A DNA stretch of 39,774 nt from an uncultured bacterium. Its GTDB lineage: Bacteria; Planctomycetota; Phycisphaerae; Phycisphaerales; UBA1924. A model generated the notes under the pieces. That model did not search any database. It saw only the letters and a list, made by a program, of their open reading frames with translations, and was not told the DNA's origin. The translations under genes and the position numbers were made by a program. Below, piece after piece: positions 26,433-35,424 of the stretch (its first letter is position 1; every line of letters starts with the position of its first letter). Location: the NCBI GenBank assembly GCA_903834785.1, contig CAILKP010000146.1, positions 1-39,774 of the forward strand, written 5' to 3'.

Positions 26433-29400
26433 ATGCCGTTTCGCTGGACATTCCGCCGCCGCCCACACTGGCATGACCTGCAGGTCAGCCGCCGCCGGCT
26501 GTCCCGCATGCTCCGCCGCAAGCGCCGCCGCCTCCGCCGGCGTTCCCGCACGGCCGTGGTCGTGCTCATCATTCTCCTGGCCGCCGTCGCCTCCCTCACC
26601 GGTGGCCCCCTGCCCCGCTATCTGGCGATGCGGCAACTCGCCGCCGTCCTGCCCTCTGTCAGCTTCACGGCCGACTCCGCACGCCTCACCCGCGACGGCA
26701 CTCTGCTCATCAGCCGCCTGGCCGGCGAAGCCACCGGTCCCGCGGCAGAACGCCTCCCCGAAGACGCCCGCCGCCTCATCACCGCCGACAGCGTCGAGAT
26801 CGAAGTCGACTGGCCCGGCTGGCGCTTCTGGCAGGCACGCATCGCCGCCATCCGCATCGAGCATCCCCGCGTCCGCATCAGCCAGAGCGTCACCGACGGC
26901 ACGCTCAACTTCGCCATTCCTGCGCCGACCGCCGCTGCACCCGGCACCACGTCCCCCGGCTCACCGGCATCCCACAATGGTCCCGACCGTTCCTCAACCC
27001 CGGTCTCAGACGCCCTCGCTGGAATGACCCCGCCCCTGGTCGAACTCGTCGGCGGCGAGATCGAACTCGGTGAGCACGCCGAACGCACACCCAATGCACC
27101 CGACACCGCGGCGAATCCCGGCCGCTACACCCCGCTGGCCAACGTTCAGATGGCCGGCTGGGTCATGCCGCGCACCCGCGGACAGGAACAGTTCACCGTC
27201 TCCGTCCGCCAGGTCGGCGGCGACGCCCTCGGCCTCGACGGCCGCCCCATCGTCATCGATGGCAACTGGATCCCCACCAGCCGGGAGGGCACGCTTCGAA
27301 TGTCCGGCGTCGATCTCTCGCGTCTCACCGCCGACAAAGTACCCGCCGCCTTCCGCCCGCTCTGGGAGTCCATGCGCCTCCGCGGCCGCATCACCAGCTC
27401 CACCATGCGCAGCTCGCCGCTCGGCCTCGAAGTCGAGCTCGCACTCGAGTCCGTCCGACTCTCCGTCCCCATCGCCGCCGCCCGGCCCGACCTGGCCGTC
27501 AGCCGCCCGCCTGTCATGGAGGACGTCAGCGGCACGCTCCGCCTCGTCCAGTCCTCCGCCGCCCGCGGCGGCCGCTCCGGTGTCGAGGCCTCGCTGACGG
27601 GCTCACTGGAGGACCTCTCGGCCACCGTGCTCTTCGCCAGTTCCGGCCTCTCGCTGGACTCGCCCTACACCGCTCAGATCGTCGCCCGCCAGTTCCGCCT
27701 CGAGCGCGAGCCTCGCCTCCTCTGGCTCACACCCGATGCCGTGCGCGATCAGCTCGGTGAGTTCTCCGGTCCCACCGCGCTGGTCGATGCCCTCATCACC
27801 ATCACCAAGGCCGCCCCGACCCCGGAGCGCCCCTCCGGCCTCCGCATCGCCGGTTCGCTCTCGTTTACCGAAGGTGTCGCCGCCTACGACCTGTTCCCCT
27901 ACACCATGCTCGACCTCTCGGGCACCGTCAGTTTCGATGACGATCAGGTCATCATCCGCGGCATCCGCGGCCGCGGCCCCACCGGCGCATCTGTGCTCAT
28001 CCAGGGATCGTTCAACGAGGCCTCCGCCGCCAACATCGAAGTCACCCTCGTCGATGTTCCCTTCGATGAGGAAGTCCGCCGCACACTGGAAATCTCCGCC
28101 GCACGCCCGCTGGTCGATGCCCTCTTCTCTCAGCCCGCCGCCGATCGCCTCAGCCGCGCCGGTTTGCTGCCCGAGGGCTTCGTCTCCGGCGGCCGCATCG
28201 ACTCCGTGCTCGTCAAGATCACCCGCGCCTCGTTCGACAAGCTCGAGTTCAAGCGCACCATCGAGGTCCGCTTCGACCAGACCCGCATGCTGCCCGAGGC
28301 ATTCCCGCTCCCGCTGGTCGGCAAAGACATGGTCCTGACCATGCGCGACGGCGATGTCACCCTCACCGCACACAACCTCACCCCGCCCGGCGGCGGCAGG
28401 GTCGATGTCGATGCCACGCTCGTCCTGCCGCCCGAAGTCTTCGCCGGCAAGCCCTTCGGCGAGATCCTCCCGACCGTCAACGTCACCGCCACCGGCGTGC
28501 AGATCGACCGCCACCTCCTCTTCGCCCTCGATGCCGCCTCCGCTGCCAGTGCCGCAGCCAGTTCCGCGGCCCGCGCCGCACACCCGCCCGCCGGCAGGTC
28601 ACCGTCTCGGTCCGCACCGCTTACCCCCGGCGTCCTGCTCGGCGAACTTGGCTTCTCCGGCACCGTTGACTGTCAGGCAACCGTCGAGCCCACACCACCC
28701 GACCCCGCCGGCCAGTCCACCCTGACATACCGCGCCGCAGTCACTTTCGAGAACGCCACCGCCACCCCCCGCATCATCACCGATGCCCGCTCCGTTCCCC
28801 TGGGCGTCTCAGCATCCAACCTCTCCGGCAGCCTGCAGATCGACGCCTCAACGCTCCGCGTTGACTATCTCGGCGGCGACATCCGCATCCTCCGCCCCAT
28901 CGCCGCCGAGGCCGGGCTCGACCGCGCCCCCCTCCTCCAGGCCGCCGCCGATCCCGACGGCACCTTCGCCTTCTCCGGCGGCTTCATCCTGGAGCCAGGC
29001 GCTCCCGCCGCCACCGCCACAACGCCCACCATCGATGCCGAGTTCACGCTCTCGGCACTCAACCTCGCCGCCCCAGTCGAGGAACTCCTCCGCCCGTTTG
29101 ATGACAAACTCGCCTCCGCCATCGAGGCCGTCCGCTCCACCGCCATCACCTCAGGCACCGTCGATCTGGATGTCACCGCCCGCTCCCTGACACAGGTCGA
29201 TGCCGACGGAACCGGCACGCGTCTGACCGCAGTGGTCCGCAACCTCTCCGCCCTGCGCACCCCGCTGGCCGAGGGCACCGTCCGCGTTGATCAGGACAGC
29301 GGCGCACTGGCGCTGACCACGGTCCTCCGCCCGGACAACGCCGGCGGCGGTATCACCCTCAGCCGCGCCACCGTCCTGCTCTCTGACTTCGCCGCCGAGC

Positions 29401-31151
29401 TCAGTTTCATCCCCACCGGCGAGCCCATCGGCAGCCTCATCGGCCGCCTCGACGGCTCCGGCTCGATCGAACTGGCCATCGACCCGGCAACCTCACCGCC
29501 GCGCCTGTCCATCCCGCGCATTCTCGATCCCACTTCCATCCGCCTCCGCGACGGTCGCCTCGGCTCGCCCGTCATCCGCTCCATCGCCCGCCGCCTCGGC
29601 GGCGACGGTCTGGCCGATGAAATCGCCGATGTCGATCTCCGCGGCGAGTTCACCGCGCTGGCCACCCTCGGTGTCACCGGTGATGCCACCGCCCCCGAAG
29701 CCTCCGTCACCATCTCCCCCCGCTGGCTCGCCGCTCGCCGCGTCGGCCTGGATGTCCTCCTCCCCCGCGTCGAGGGTTCCGTCACCGTCTCGGCCTCCGG
29801 AGGCAGCATCGACAACCTCGTGCTCGATGGCGGCCTCTGGGAAGTCCGCCTCGACGGCCTCTGGTACAACCGCACCGATGAAGCCGGCCGCCTCCTCTGG
29901 ACCCTCTCCACCCGCATCGACGGTGAAGCCACCGACCTGGTCCCCTCGCTGCGGGCAATGCTCCCCGAGGGCACACGCCAGACCATCAACAACTTGGCCC
30001 TGGCCGCGCCCGGCGGTCTCTCCCTGTCCGGCGGCAGTCTCGAGCTCTCCTGGCCCGCCGCGGCACTCGAAGGCGACCCGCCCTCGACCACCGCCGTCCG
30101 GTTCATCGGCCCCTTCGCCTTCCGCAACATGAAGGCCAACCCCGGCCTGGCCATCACCGAGTGCTCCGCGCGGCTCGACATCAACGTCGACCGCCCGATG
30201 TTCGCCTCCATGACCTCGCTGCAGCTCTCCTTGTCGGAGGCATCGCTCATCGCCGGCGGCCTCCGCATCACCGATGCCTCCGGCCTGGCTGAATCCGGCC
30301 TCACCCCCGGTGAGTTCATTCTCCGCTCCATCGATGGTGACTGCTTCGGCGGCAGGATCTCCGGATCCGCCATCATCCGCCCGGCCGAGCCCGCCCCCGG
30401 AAGCAAGACCGCAGATGCCGCCCAGCCCGGCAACGCTTTCGCGGCCGTTGTCTCCTTCGGCGGCATCTCCCTGGCCGATGCCGTCGCGGCCATCGCCAGC
30501 TCCGCCCCCTCCCCCTCCCCCGCGCCTGACACAACCTCATCGCCTGCCGCCGCCCCGGCCAGCAAACTGGCCATCGGCCCCAGCGCCGTGGTGGATGGCC
30601 GCCTCTCCTTCTCCGGCAACGCCAGCGACCCCGCCTCCCAGGCCGGCGAGGGCACCATCCGCGTCTCCGGCGGCCGCATCATCGATGTCCCCCTGCTCCT
30701 GCCGCTGCTGAGTCTCAGCAACCTCCAGTTGCCCGTGGGCCAGCAGCTCGACTACTTCCAGGCCGACTTCACCCTCGACCGCACCACCGTCCATTTCCAG
30801 CAGCTCGCCGCCCTCTCCAGCTCAGTGGCCATCCTCGGTGAGGGCTCCATGACCCTGCCCGACCTCTCGCTGGACGTCGTCGTCGCCTCCCGCCGGCGCG
30901 ATGTCCGCATCCCGCTGCTGACCCAGATCTTCGAGTCCCTGCGTGACGAGCTCCTCACCGCACGCGTCGTCGGCACACTCACCTCCCCCCGACTCTCAGC
31001 AGAGACCCTCGCCGGCACCCGCCAGCTCCTGGGCGGTCTGGCAGGGTCCCGCCGCGCCTCGGCCCGCTCAACGGAGGAACGCCTCGCCGACATAGAACGC
31101 CAGTCCCGCCGCTCCGGCACCTCCGGCGCCACGCTCCGCCCGGCGGAGTGA
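26433..31151 (+). CDS. Very large AsmA/TamB-like envelope protein
   Basis: A 1572-residue protein. The first 39 residues are strikingly basic (many Arg, e.g. RRKRRRLRRRSR), followed by one membrane helix (TAVVVLIILLAAVASLTGG, about 40-58) and then about 1500 residues of repeated amphipathic beta strands in the periplasm. This is the layout of the AsmA/YhdP/TamB group, bridge-like proteins that form a hydrophobic groove and move phospholipids between membranes. The C-terminal AsmA-like region is visible near residues 1380-1530: LSFSGNASDPASQAGEGTIR, GGRIIDVPLLLPLLSLSNL and VAILGEGSMTLPDLSLDVVV. A Ser/Pro-rich linker lies near 1345-1375. No ribosome binding site is clear before the ATG. The next gene begins 158 bases later. 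Confidence 0.8.
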   Translation: MPFRWTFRRRPHWHDLQVSRRRLSRMLRRKRRRLRRRSRTAVVVLIILLAAVASLTGGPLPRYLAMRQLAAVLPSVSFTADSARLTRDGTLLISRLAGEATGPAAERLPEDARRLITADSVEIEVDWPGWRFWQARIAAIRIEHPRVRISQSVTDGTLNFAIPAPTAAAPGTTSPGSPASHNGPDRSSTPVSDALAGMTPPLVELVGGEIELGEHAERTPNAPDTAANPGRYTPLANVQMAGWVMPRTRGQEQFTVSVRQVGGDALGLDGRPIVIDGNWIPTSREGTLRMSGVDLSRLTADKVPAAFRPLWESMRLRGRITSSTMRSSPLGLEVELALESVRLSVPIAAARPDLAVSRPPVMEDVSGTLRLVQSSAARGGRSGVEASLTGSLEDLSATVLFASSGLSLDSPYTAQIVARQFRLEREPRLLWLTPDAVRDQLGEFSGPTALVDALITITKAAPTPERPSGLRIAGSLSFTEGVAAYDLFPYTMLDLSGTVSFDDDQVIIRGIRGRGPTGASVLIQGSFNEASAANIEVTLVDVPFDEEVRRTLEISAARPLVDALFSQPAADRLSRAGLLPEGFVSGGRIDSVLVKITRASFDKLEFKRTIEVRFDQTRMLPEAFPLPLVGKDMVLTMRDGDVTLTAHNLTPPGGGRVDVDATLVLPPEVFAGKPFGEILPTVNVTATGVQIDRHLLFALDAASAASAAASSAARAAHPPAGRSPSRSAPLTPGVLLGELGFSGTVDCQATVEPTPPDPAGQSTLTYRAAVTFENATATPRIITDARSVPLGVSASNLSGSLQIDASTLRVDYLGGDIRILRPIAAEAGLDRAPLLQAAADPDGTFAFSGGFILEPGAPAATATTPTIDAEFTLSALNLAAPVEELLRPFDDKLASAIEAVRSTAITSGTVDLDVTARSLTQVDADGTGTRLTAVVRNLSALRTPLAEGTVRVDQDSGALALTTVLRPDNAGGGITLSRATVLLSDFAAELSFIPTGEPIGSLIGRLDGSGSIELAIDPATSPPRLSIPRILDPTSIRLRDGRLGSPVIRSIARRLGGDGLADEIADVDLRGEFTALATLGVTGDATAPEASVTISPRWLAARRVGLDVLLPRVEGSVTVSASGGSIDNLVLDGGLWEVRLDGLWYNRTDEAGRLLWTLSTRIDGEATDLVPSLRAMLPEGTRQTINNLALAAPGGLSLSGGSLELSWPAAALEGDPPSTTAVRFIGPFAFRNMKANPGLAITECSARLDINVDRPMFASMTSLQLSLSEASLIAGGLRITDASGLAESGLTPGEFILRSIDGDCFGGRISGSAIIRPAEPAPGSKTADAAQPGNAFAAVVSFGGISLADAVAAIASSAPSPSPAPDTTSSPAAAPASKLAIGPSAVVDGRLSFSGNASDPASQAGEGTIRVSGGRIIDVPLLLPLLSLSNLQLPVGQQLDYFQADFTLDRTTVHFQQLAALSSSVAILGEGSMTLPDLSLDVVVASRRRDVRIPLLTQIFESLRDELLTARVVGTLTSPRLSAETLAGTRQLLGGLAGSRRASARSTEERLADIERQSRRSGTSGATLRPAE

Positions 31152-31309
31152 CCGCCTCGCACCAAAGTTCATCGCCCACGCCCCTGGTCACGCAGCCACC
31201 GCCTGCCGCGTTCACGGGGCATGCCGGGTTTCCCCCGCTCGCCCGCCGCCCGCCCCGCGGCACAACTATCCTCCCGCACCGTTCACACCCCCATTCGGAG
31301 ATCTCCCCG

Positions 31310-32698
31310 ATGCGCTCGCGCCTGACCCCGTTCGTCGTCTCCCCGGCTCTCCTGCTTGTCGCTCTCGCTGGCACCGGCTGCCAGTCCGGCTTCGGCACCA
31401 CCGATCCCACACCCCCAACACCCCAGTCCATCAGCGGCCGCTACATCGCCGTCCTCAGCGATGCCGACCTGGCCGCGACCGGCTTCGCCGACGGCATGCT
31501 CTCCAAGCCCAAGGCCGATGCCAGCGACGCGCTGACGATCATCGCCCTGCCCATCGCCGCCGAGCCCACCGCCGGAACCCCGGCCTGGGACACCGGCTAC
31601 GCCCAGGCCCCCGTCTCCAACTCCGTCATGGGCCCGCCCACGGCCATCACCGTCTCGCGTGACGGCTCCTTCGCCGTCGTCGCCGAGACCCGCGAGCAGC
31701 CCGCCCCCACCGCCAAGCGCCTCAGCGAGCTGCCCGTCGGCTTCGCCGTCACGCCCGTCGACCTCTCCGACCCCATGAACCCCAAGGTTCTGCCCAAGGT
31801 CGAAGTCGGAAAGAACCCGCAGAGCGTCGACCTCAGCCCCGACTCCAAGGTCCTGGCAGTCGCCACCGGCCAGCCCGGCGGCCAGATCGTCCTGGCCCCC
31901 GTCACCGGCATGTCCATCGGCGCCCCCATGGCGTGGCCCCTGATGGGCATGGAAAACGACGCCGTCTCGGCCAACGGCATCGCCTGGAGCCCCTCGGGCC
32001 GCTTCCTGGCCGTCACCGTCGCCGACAAGAACCTCGTCGCCTTCTACGAGTTCACCAGCGATGCCAAGACCGGCGAGTTCGAGCTCGCCCCCTTCGGCCG
32101 CCCCGTCACCGTCGGCAAGTTCCCCTTCCACGGCAAGTTCACCAGCGACGGCAACCACTTCATCACCACCGACCTGCAGTGGGGCGCCGACGTCAAGGAC
32201 TACCTCATCGGCGCACCCGAGGGCACCCTCTCGGTCATCCGCCTGGCTGATCAGAACTCCAAGGACCTCACGCTCGAGCAGCGAGTCGAGCTCATCCACC
32301 AGGTCGTCTGCACCACCACCGTCGGCATCTCGCCGGAGTGCCTGGCCATCAGCCCCGACGGCAAGTTCGTCATCACCGCCAACCTCCGCCGCTCCATGCT
32401 CCCCGCCGGCGACCCCGGCCTCATCGGCGGCTCGCTCTCCCTGCTCTCCTTCGATTCCTCCACCGGCCTGCTGACCAAGATCAGCGAAACCCCCATCGAT
32501 GCAATGCCCGAAGGCCTCACCTTCGACGCCTCAGGCAACAACATCGTCGTCAGCAAGTTCCGCTCGCTGAACCCCTCCATCGTCGATGGCGAACTCGACT
32601 TCTACAAGCTCGTCCGCGGCAGCGAGCCCAAGCTCGTCAAGGGTGACTTCTCCGTCGGCGTCGGCGTCGGCCCCCACGGCGTCGTGATCGTCCGCTAA
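31310..32698 (+). CDS. Beta-propeller lipoprotein (lactonase-like)
   Basis: A 462-residue exported protein. The signal MRSRLTPFVVSPALLLVALA runs into GTGC, a probable lipobox, so Cys24 is likely lipidated. The mature part carries propeller-type repeats such as PTAITVSRDGSFAVVAETRE, PQSVDLSPDSKVLAVATGQP, GIAWSPSGRFLAVTVADKN, CLAISPDGKFVITANLRR and GLTFDASGNNIVVSKFRS. These resemble YncE and lactonase-family seven-bladed propellers. There is no recognisable catalytic set, so a binding or scaffold role is as likely as an enzymatic one. CGGAG stands 10 bases before the ATG at 31310. A strong terminator follows. Confidence 0.78.
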   Translation: MRSRLTPFVVSPALLLVALAGTGCQSGFGTTDPTPPTPQSISGRYIAVLSDADLAATGFADGMLSKPKADASDALTIIALPIAAEPTAGTPAWDTGYAQAPVSNSVMGPPTAITVSRDGSFAVVAETREQPAPTAKRLSELPVGFAVTPVDLSDPMNPKVLPKVEVGKNPQSVDLSPDSKVLAVATGQPGGQIVLAPVTGMSIGAPMAWPLMGMENDAVSANGIAWSPSGRFLAVTVADKNLVAFYEFTSDAKTGEFELAPFGRPVTVGKFPFHGKFTSDGNHFITTDLQWGADVKDYLIGAPEGTLSVIRLADQNSKDLTLEQRVELIHQVVCTTTVGISPECLAISPDGKFVITANLRRSMLPAGDPGLIGGSLSLLSFDSSTGLLTKISETPIDAMPEGLTFDASGNNIVVSKFRSLNPSIVDGELDFYKLVRGSEPKLVKGDFSVGVGVGPHGVVIVR

Positions 32699-32734
32699 GA
32701 GCCCCTCACCACGCTCCATCAAGACCCTCAAACC

Positions 32735-32770
32735 CATCCCCGGGGCCGTCAGGCCCCGGGGATGTTCGTT
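32735..32770. terminator. Terminator between propeller gene and haem operon
   Basis: A perfect 13-base-pair stem (32735-32747 with 32752-32764) and a 4-base loop, followed on the plus strand by TTCGTTT. On the other strand the stem is followed by GGGTTTGAG, a weaker tail, so it may also end the minus-strand cytochrome operon. Confidence 0.85.
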
Positions 32771-32807
32771 TGCACTCGCACACTCCCTCCCTCACCCTTC
32801 CTTCCAA

Positions 32808-33866
32808 TCACTTCGCCGGCTTGGCACCACCCGCCGGCCCACCCGCCGGTACCACTGCCGCCGGTGCCGCACCCGGCTCACGGATAAACGCCTTCAGCGC
32901 CTCGCGATAGTGCTCCATCGCCTTGTCCTTAGCGCCCTTCTTCTCGAAGATCTGCCCCAGGTAGTAGTGCACCAGTTCCGGGTTGGCATTCATGTTCAGC
33001 GACTCTTCCAGCAGCGCCTGCGCCTCATCAAGCTTGCCCCGCTTCAGCATCACCGTCCCCTTGAGCTGCTTGGCCCGCCGGTTGTCCGCCTGCCCCGCCA
33101 GCACCTTGCCCAGCAGCACATCCGCGCCATCCAGGTCACCAGCGATAGTGTTCACATCCGCAAGGTCCAGCATCACCTCCCGGTTCTCCGGGTCCATCTC
33201 CAGCCCCTTCTTCAGTTCTTCGCGGGCCGCATCCAGCTGGCCCTTCTCCCGCATCACCCGCGCCAGCGACCGGTGCGCCGCGGCCGCAGTCTTCGGCGTC
33301 GCATGCTCCGCCGGCTTGGCCGCCAGCTTCTGCTCCAACTGCTGATCGCTCAGCATCCCCAGCGCATGCCGCACGTGCGCATCAAGCTGGTCCTTGTAGC
33401 TGCTGCCGTGCAGCGTGATCACGTTGTCCAGCTTCCCTTCCTTGTCCACAATAATCGTCGTCGGGAACGCGATGATCCCCAGCTTGCCGTAAAACACCCG
33501 GTCCGCATCAATCGCCAGCGGGGCCTTGATGTCATGCTCCTTGCGGTGCAGCTCGTAGTACGGCTTCTTGATCGCATCCGCCGTGATGTGCACCAGCCGT
33601 ACCGGCTCACCGCTCAGCGCCTTGACCACCTGCTGCGACTCCGTCGCCGCCAGCTCCGATCGCCGCTGCTCGGCCGACAGACACACGTACACCACCACCG
33701 AGCCCTTCATCGCCTCGCTGTCCACCACCGCCCCGTCCATCGTCGGCAGCTTGCACACCGGCAGCGTCTCACCGTGCTTGACATGCCGCAGATCATCGGC
33801 CCGCACGCCCGCAGTCAGCATCCCCGCCAGGGCCAGCACACTCAGCAGATTCAGATAACGTTTCAT
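32808..33866 (-). CDS. Exported thioredoxin-fold/TPR protein lacking CXXC
   Basis: A 352-residue protein with signal peptide MKRYLNLLSVLALAGMLTAG (then VRA). Residues about 25-180 form an AhpC/TSA-TlpA-like redoxin domain: HGETLPVCKLPTMDG, GSVVVYVCLSAEQRR and the cis-Pro segment IIAFPTTIIVDKEGKL. At the place of the catalytic CXXC it reads AEQR, so it cannot act as a normal thiol oxidoreductase. From about 190 to 335 there are TPR-type helical repeats (AAHRSLARVMREKGQLDAAR, NRRAKQLKGTVMLKRGKLDEAQ, VHYYLGQIFEKKGAKDKAME). The end is Pro/Ala/Gly-rich. Last gene of the haem operon, 79 bases after the 15-haem gene, with AAGGAAG before the ATG. A role in binding or assembling haem proteins is an inference. 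Confidence 0.82.
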   Translation of the reverse strand: MKRYLNLLSVLALAGMLTAGVRADDLRHVKHGETLPVCKLPTMDGAVVDSEAMKGSVVVYVCLSAEQRRSELAATESQQVVKALSGEPVRLVHITADAIKKPYYELHRKEHDIKAPLAIDADRVFYGKLGIIAFPTTIIVDKEGKLDNVITLHGSSYKDQLDAHVRHALGMLSDQQLEQKLAAKPAEHATPKTAAAAHRSLARVMREKGQLDAAREELKKGLEMDPENREVMLDLADVNTIAGDLDGADVLLGKVLAGQADNRRAKQLKGTVMLKRGKLDEAQALLEESLNMNANPELVHYYLGQIFEKKGAKDKAMEHYREALKAFIREPGAAPAAVVPAGGPAGGAKPAK

Positions 33867-33945
33867 ATGTCTTCCTTCGTGTTAGGCGGCATCACCTGCC
33901 GCAGGATCATCTTCAGTCACCTTCACTCCCCTCCCCGCTCCACGC

Positions 33946-35424
33946 CTACTTCGGCTTCGCGGGCTCCGCACGCGTCCCCGGCACCAGTTCATCTCCCTTC
34001 CACACCTTGCCCGGCTGCCGCACCTCGTACGTCAGCGGCTTCACGCGGTTGTACTCATGCGCCGCATGGCACGATCCGCCGCACTTGCCGCCCTCCGGCA
34101 GCGCCTCATACCTGATCGGCAGCTTCCAGCCCGCCGGCCCGTACGCCACCTCATCGCGAATGTGCTTGTCGTGCGTCGATGCATGCGAATCGTGGCACAC
34201 CTTGCACGAGCGGCCCTTCACATCCCGGCTCACATGCACCCAGTGCAGGTTCGTCTCGCCGTTGCGGAAGCCCGTCGCCGAGCCCGTCTTGGCCTCCATC
34301 ACCAGCTGCCGGTCATGGCAGCTAAAGCACAGCGCATAGCTCGTCTCGCTGAACGGGTAGTACAACTCCGACGGATACTCCAGCGTCAGCAGCCGCTTGT
34401 GCCCGCCGCCGTGAATGTCATGGCACTCCACGCACCCGCGCTGCGTCAGCGCACCGTGCAAACTCGTTCCCGTCTCAATGACCGCCTTCATGTTCACCAG
34501 TTCCGTCCCATCCGGCATCCGGATCGGCTGGTTGTGGCACTCAAAGCACAGCTGCCGCGGCTCATTTTTCAGCAGCGACACGTGATCGCTCGCGTGCGCC
34601 GCATGGCAGTTCGTGCACGACCGTTTCGTCGTCACCGCCGCGTGCTGCGTCGTCGCCGCGGCCATCGTCCCGGCAATGTTCTGGTGGCACGATGTGCACA
34701 GCGCCGCCGTATCAGCCACCAGCATCGCTCGGCTGTCCGTCGCGTGCGGGTTGTGGCACACCTGGCAGTCACCCAGCACCGGCGCGTGCACCACCCGTCG
34801 GTTCTGCAGTTCCAGCCCCGTCCGTACGTGGCACTTCAGGCACAGCTCCCGGCCCTCGGCATTCAGCAGCTTCGCCCGCTTAGACGTATGCGGCTCATGG
34901 CACGCCCCGCACGCACCGATCGATGCCGGCCCGTGCACGTTGTCGTGCGCACCGGTCACATCCTTGTGGCACGCCACACACGTATCGGCATACTTCCCGC
35001 CCCGCAGCAGCTGCGGCTCATTGCCCCCGTGCGGGTTGTGACACGCCAGGCACTCACCCTTGGCATATGGCAAGTGGCTGAACTGGTTCGTCGTCGCCTC
35101 CGGCCCGTGGCACAGCCCGCACACCTCGTGCCGCCCCGCCACCGGCGTAAAACGGTGCAGCGATGCATCCGTCAGCTTGTGGCACGCGTCACACGCTCCC
35201 GCCCGCACCGGCCCGTGCAGCTGCGGGCTGGCCTTGATCCCCGGGTGGCACTCCGCCGTCACGCACCCATCCCGCGCCACCACCACCCGCGGCGCCGCCA
35301 CCGTTGACCCCGTCTTGTCCAGCAGCAGCCCCGCCGGCTTGCCGGCCGGCGCCGCCGAGCACACCCCCACGCCAAGCAACCCCGCCAAAACCCCACACAC
35401 CGCGGCAATCCGTTTACTTCTCAC
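33946..35424 (-). CDS. 15-haem periplasmic cytochrome c (B)
   Basis: A 492-residue exported cytochrome with signal peptide (MRSKRIAAVCGVLAGLLGVG, cleavage near VCSAA). I count 13 CXXCH sites (CDACH, CGLCH, CLACH, CVACH, CGACH, CLKCH, CQVCH, CTSCH, CTNCH, CFECH, CVECH, CFSCH, CKVCH) plus CVTAECH (CX4CH) at the start and CGGSCH (CX3CH) near the end, so up to 15 haems. Pairs in the form CxxCHxxH recur, as in DmsE/MtrA-like and doubled-CXXCH proteins. The segment ATGFRNGETNLHWVH before the last canonical haem is shared with the upstream paralogue. The start is GTG, overlapping the upstream stop (GTGA), with GGAGG at 35431-35435. Likely an electron wire in the periplasm. Confidence 0.88.
   Translation of the reverse strand: MRSKRIAAVCGVLAGLLGVGVCSAAPAGKPAGLLLDKTGSTVAAPRVVVARDGCVTAECHPGIKASPQLHGPVRAGACDACHKLTDASLHRFTPVAGRHEVCGLCHGPEATTNQFSHLPYAKGECLACHNPHGGNEPQLLRGGKYADTCVACHKDVTGAHDNVHGPASIGACGACHEPHTSKRAKLLNAEGRELCLKCHVRTGLELQNRRVVHAPVLGDCQVCHNPHATDSRAMLVADTAALCTSCHQNIAGTMAAATTQHAAVTTKRSCTNCHAAHASDHVSLLKNEPRQLCFECHNQPIRMPDGTELVNMKAVIETGTSLHGALTQRGCVECHDIHGGGHKRLLTLEYPSELYYPFSETSYALCFSCHDRQLVMEAKTGSATGFRNGETNLHWVHVSRDVKGRSCKVCHDSHASTHDKHIRDEVAYGPAGWKLPIRYEALPEGGKCGGSCHAAHEYNRVKPLTYEVRQPGKVWKGDELVPGTRAEPAKPK

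Noticed and set aside
29291..30721. A 476-codon open frame opposite the AsmA-like gene
   Set aside because: Low-complexity Arg/Ser/Pro/Ala translation; the plus-strand frame has signal, membrane helix and family C-terminus.
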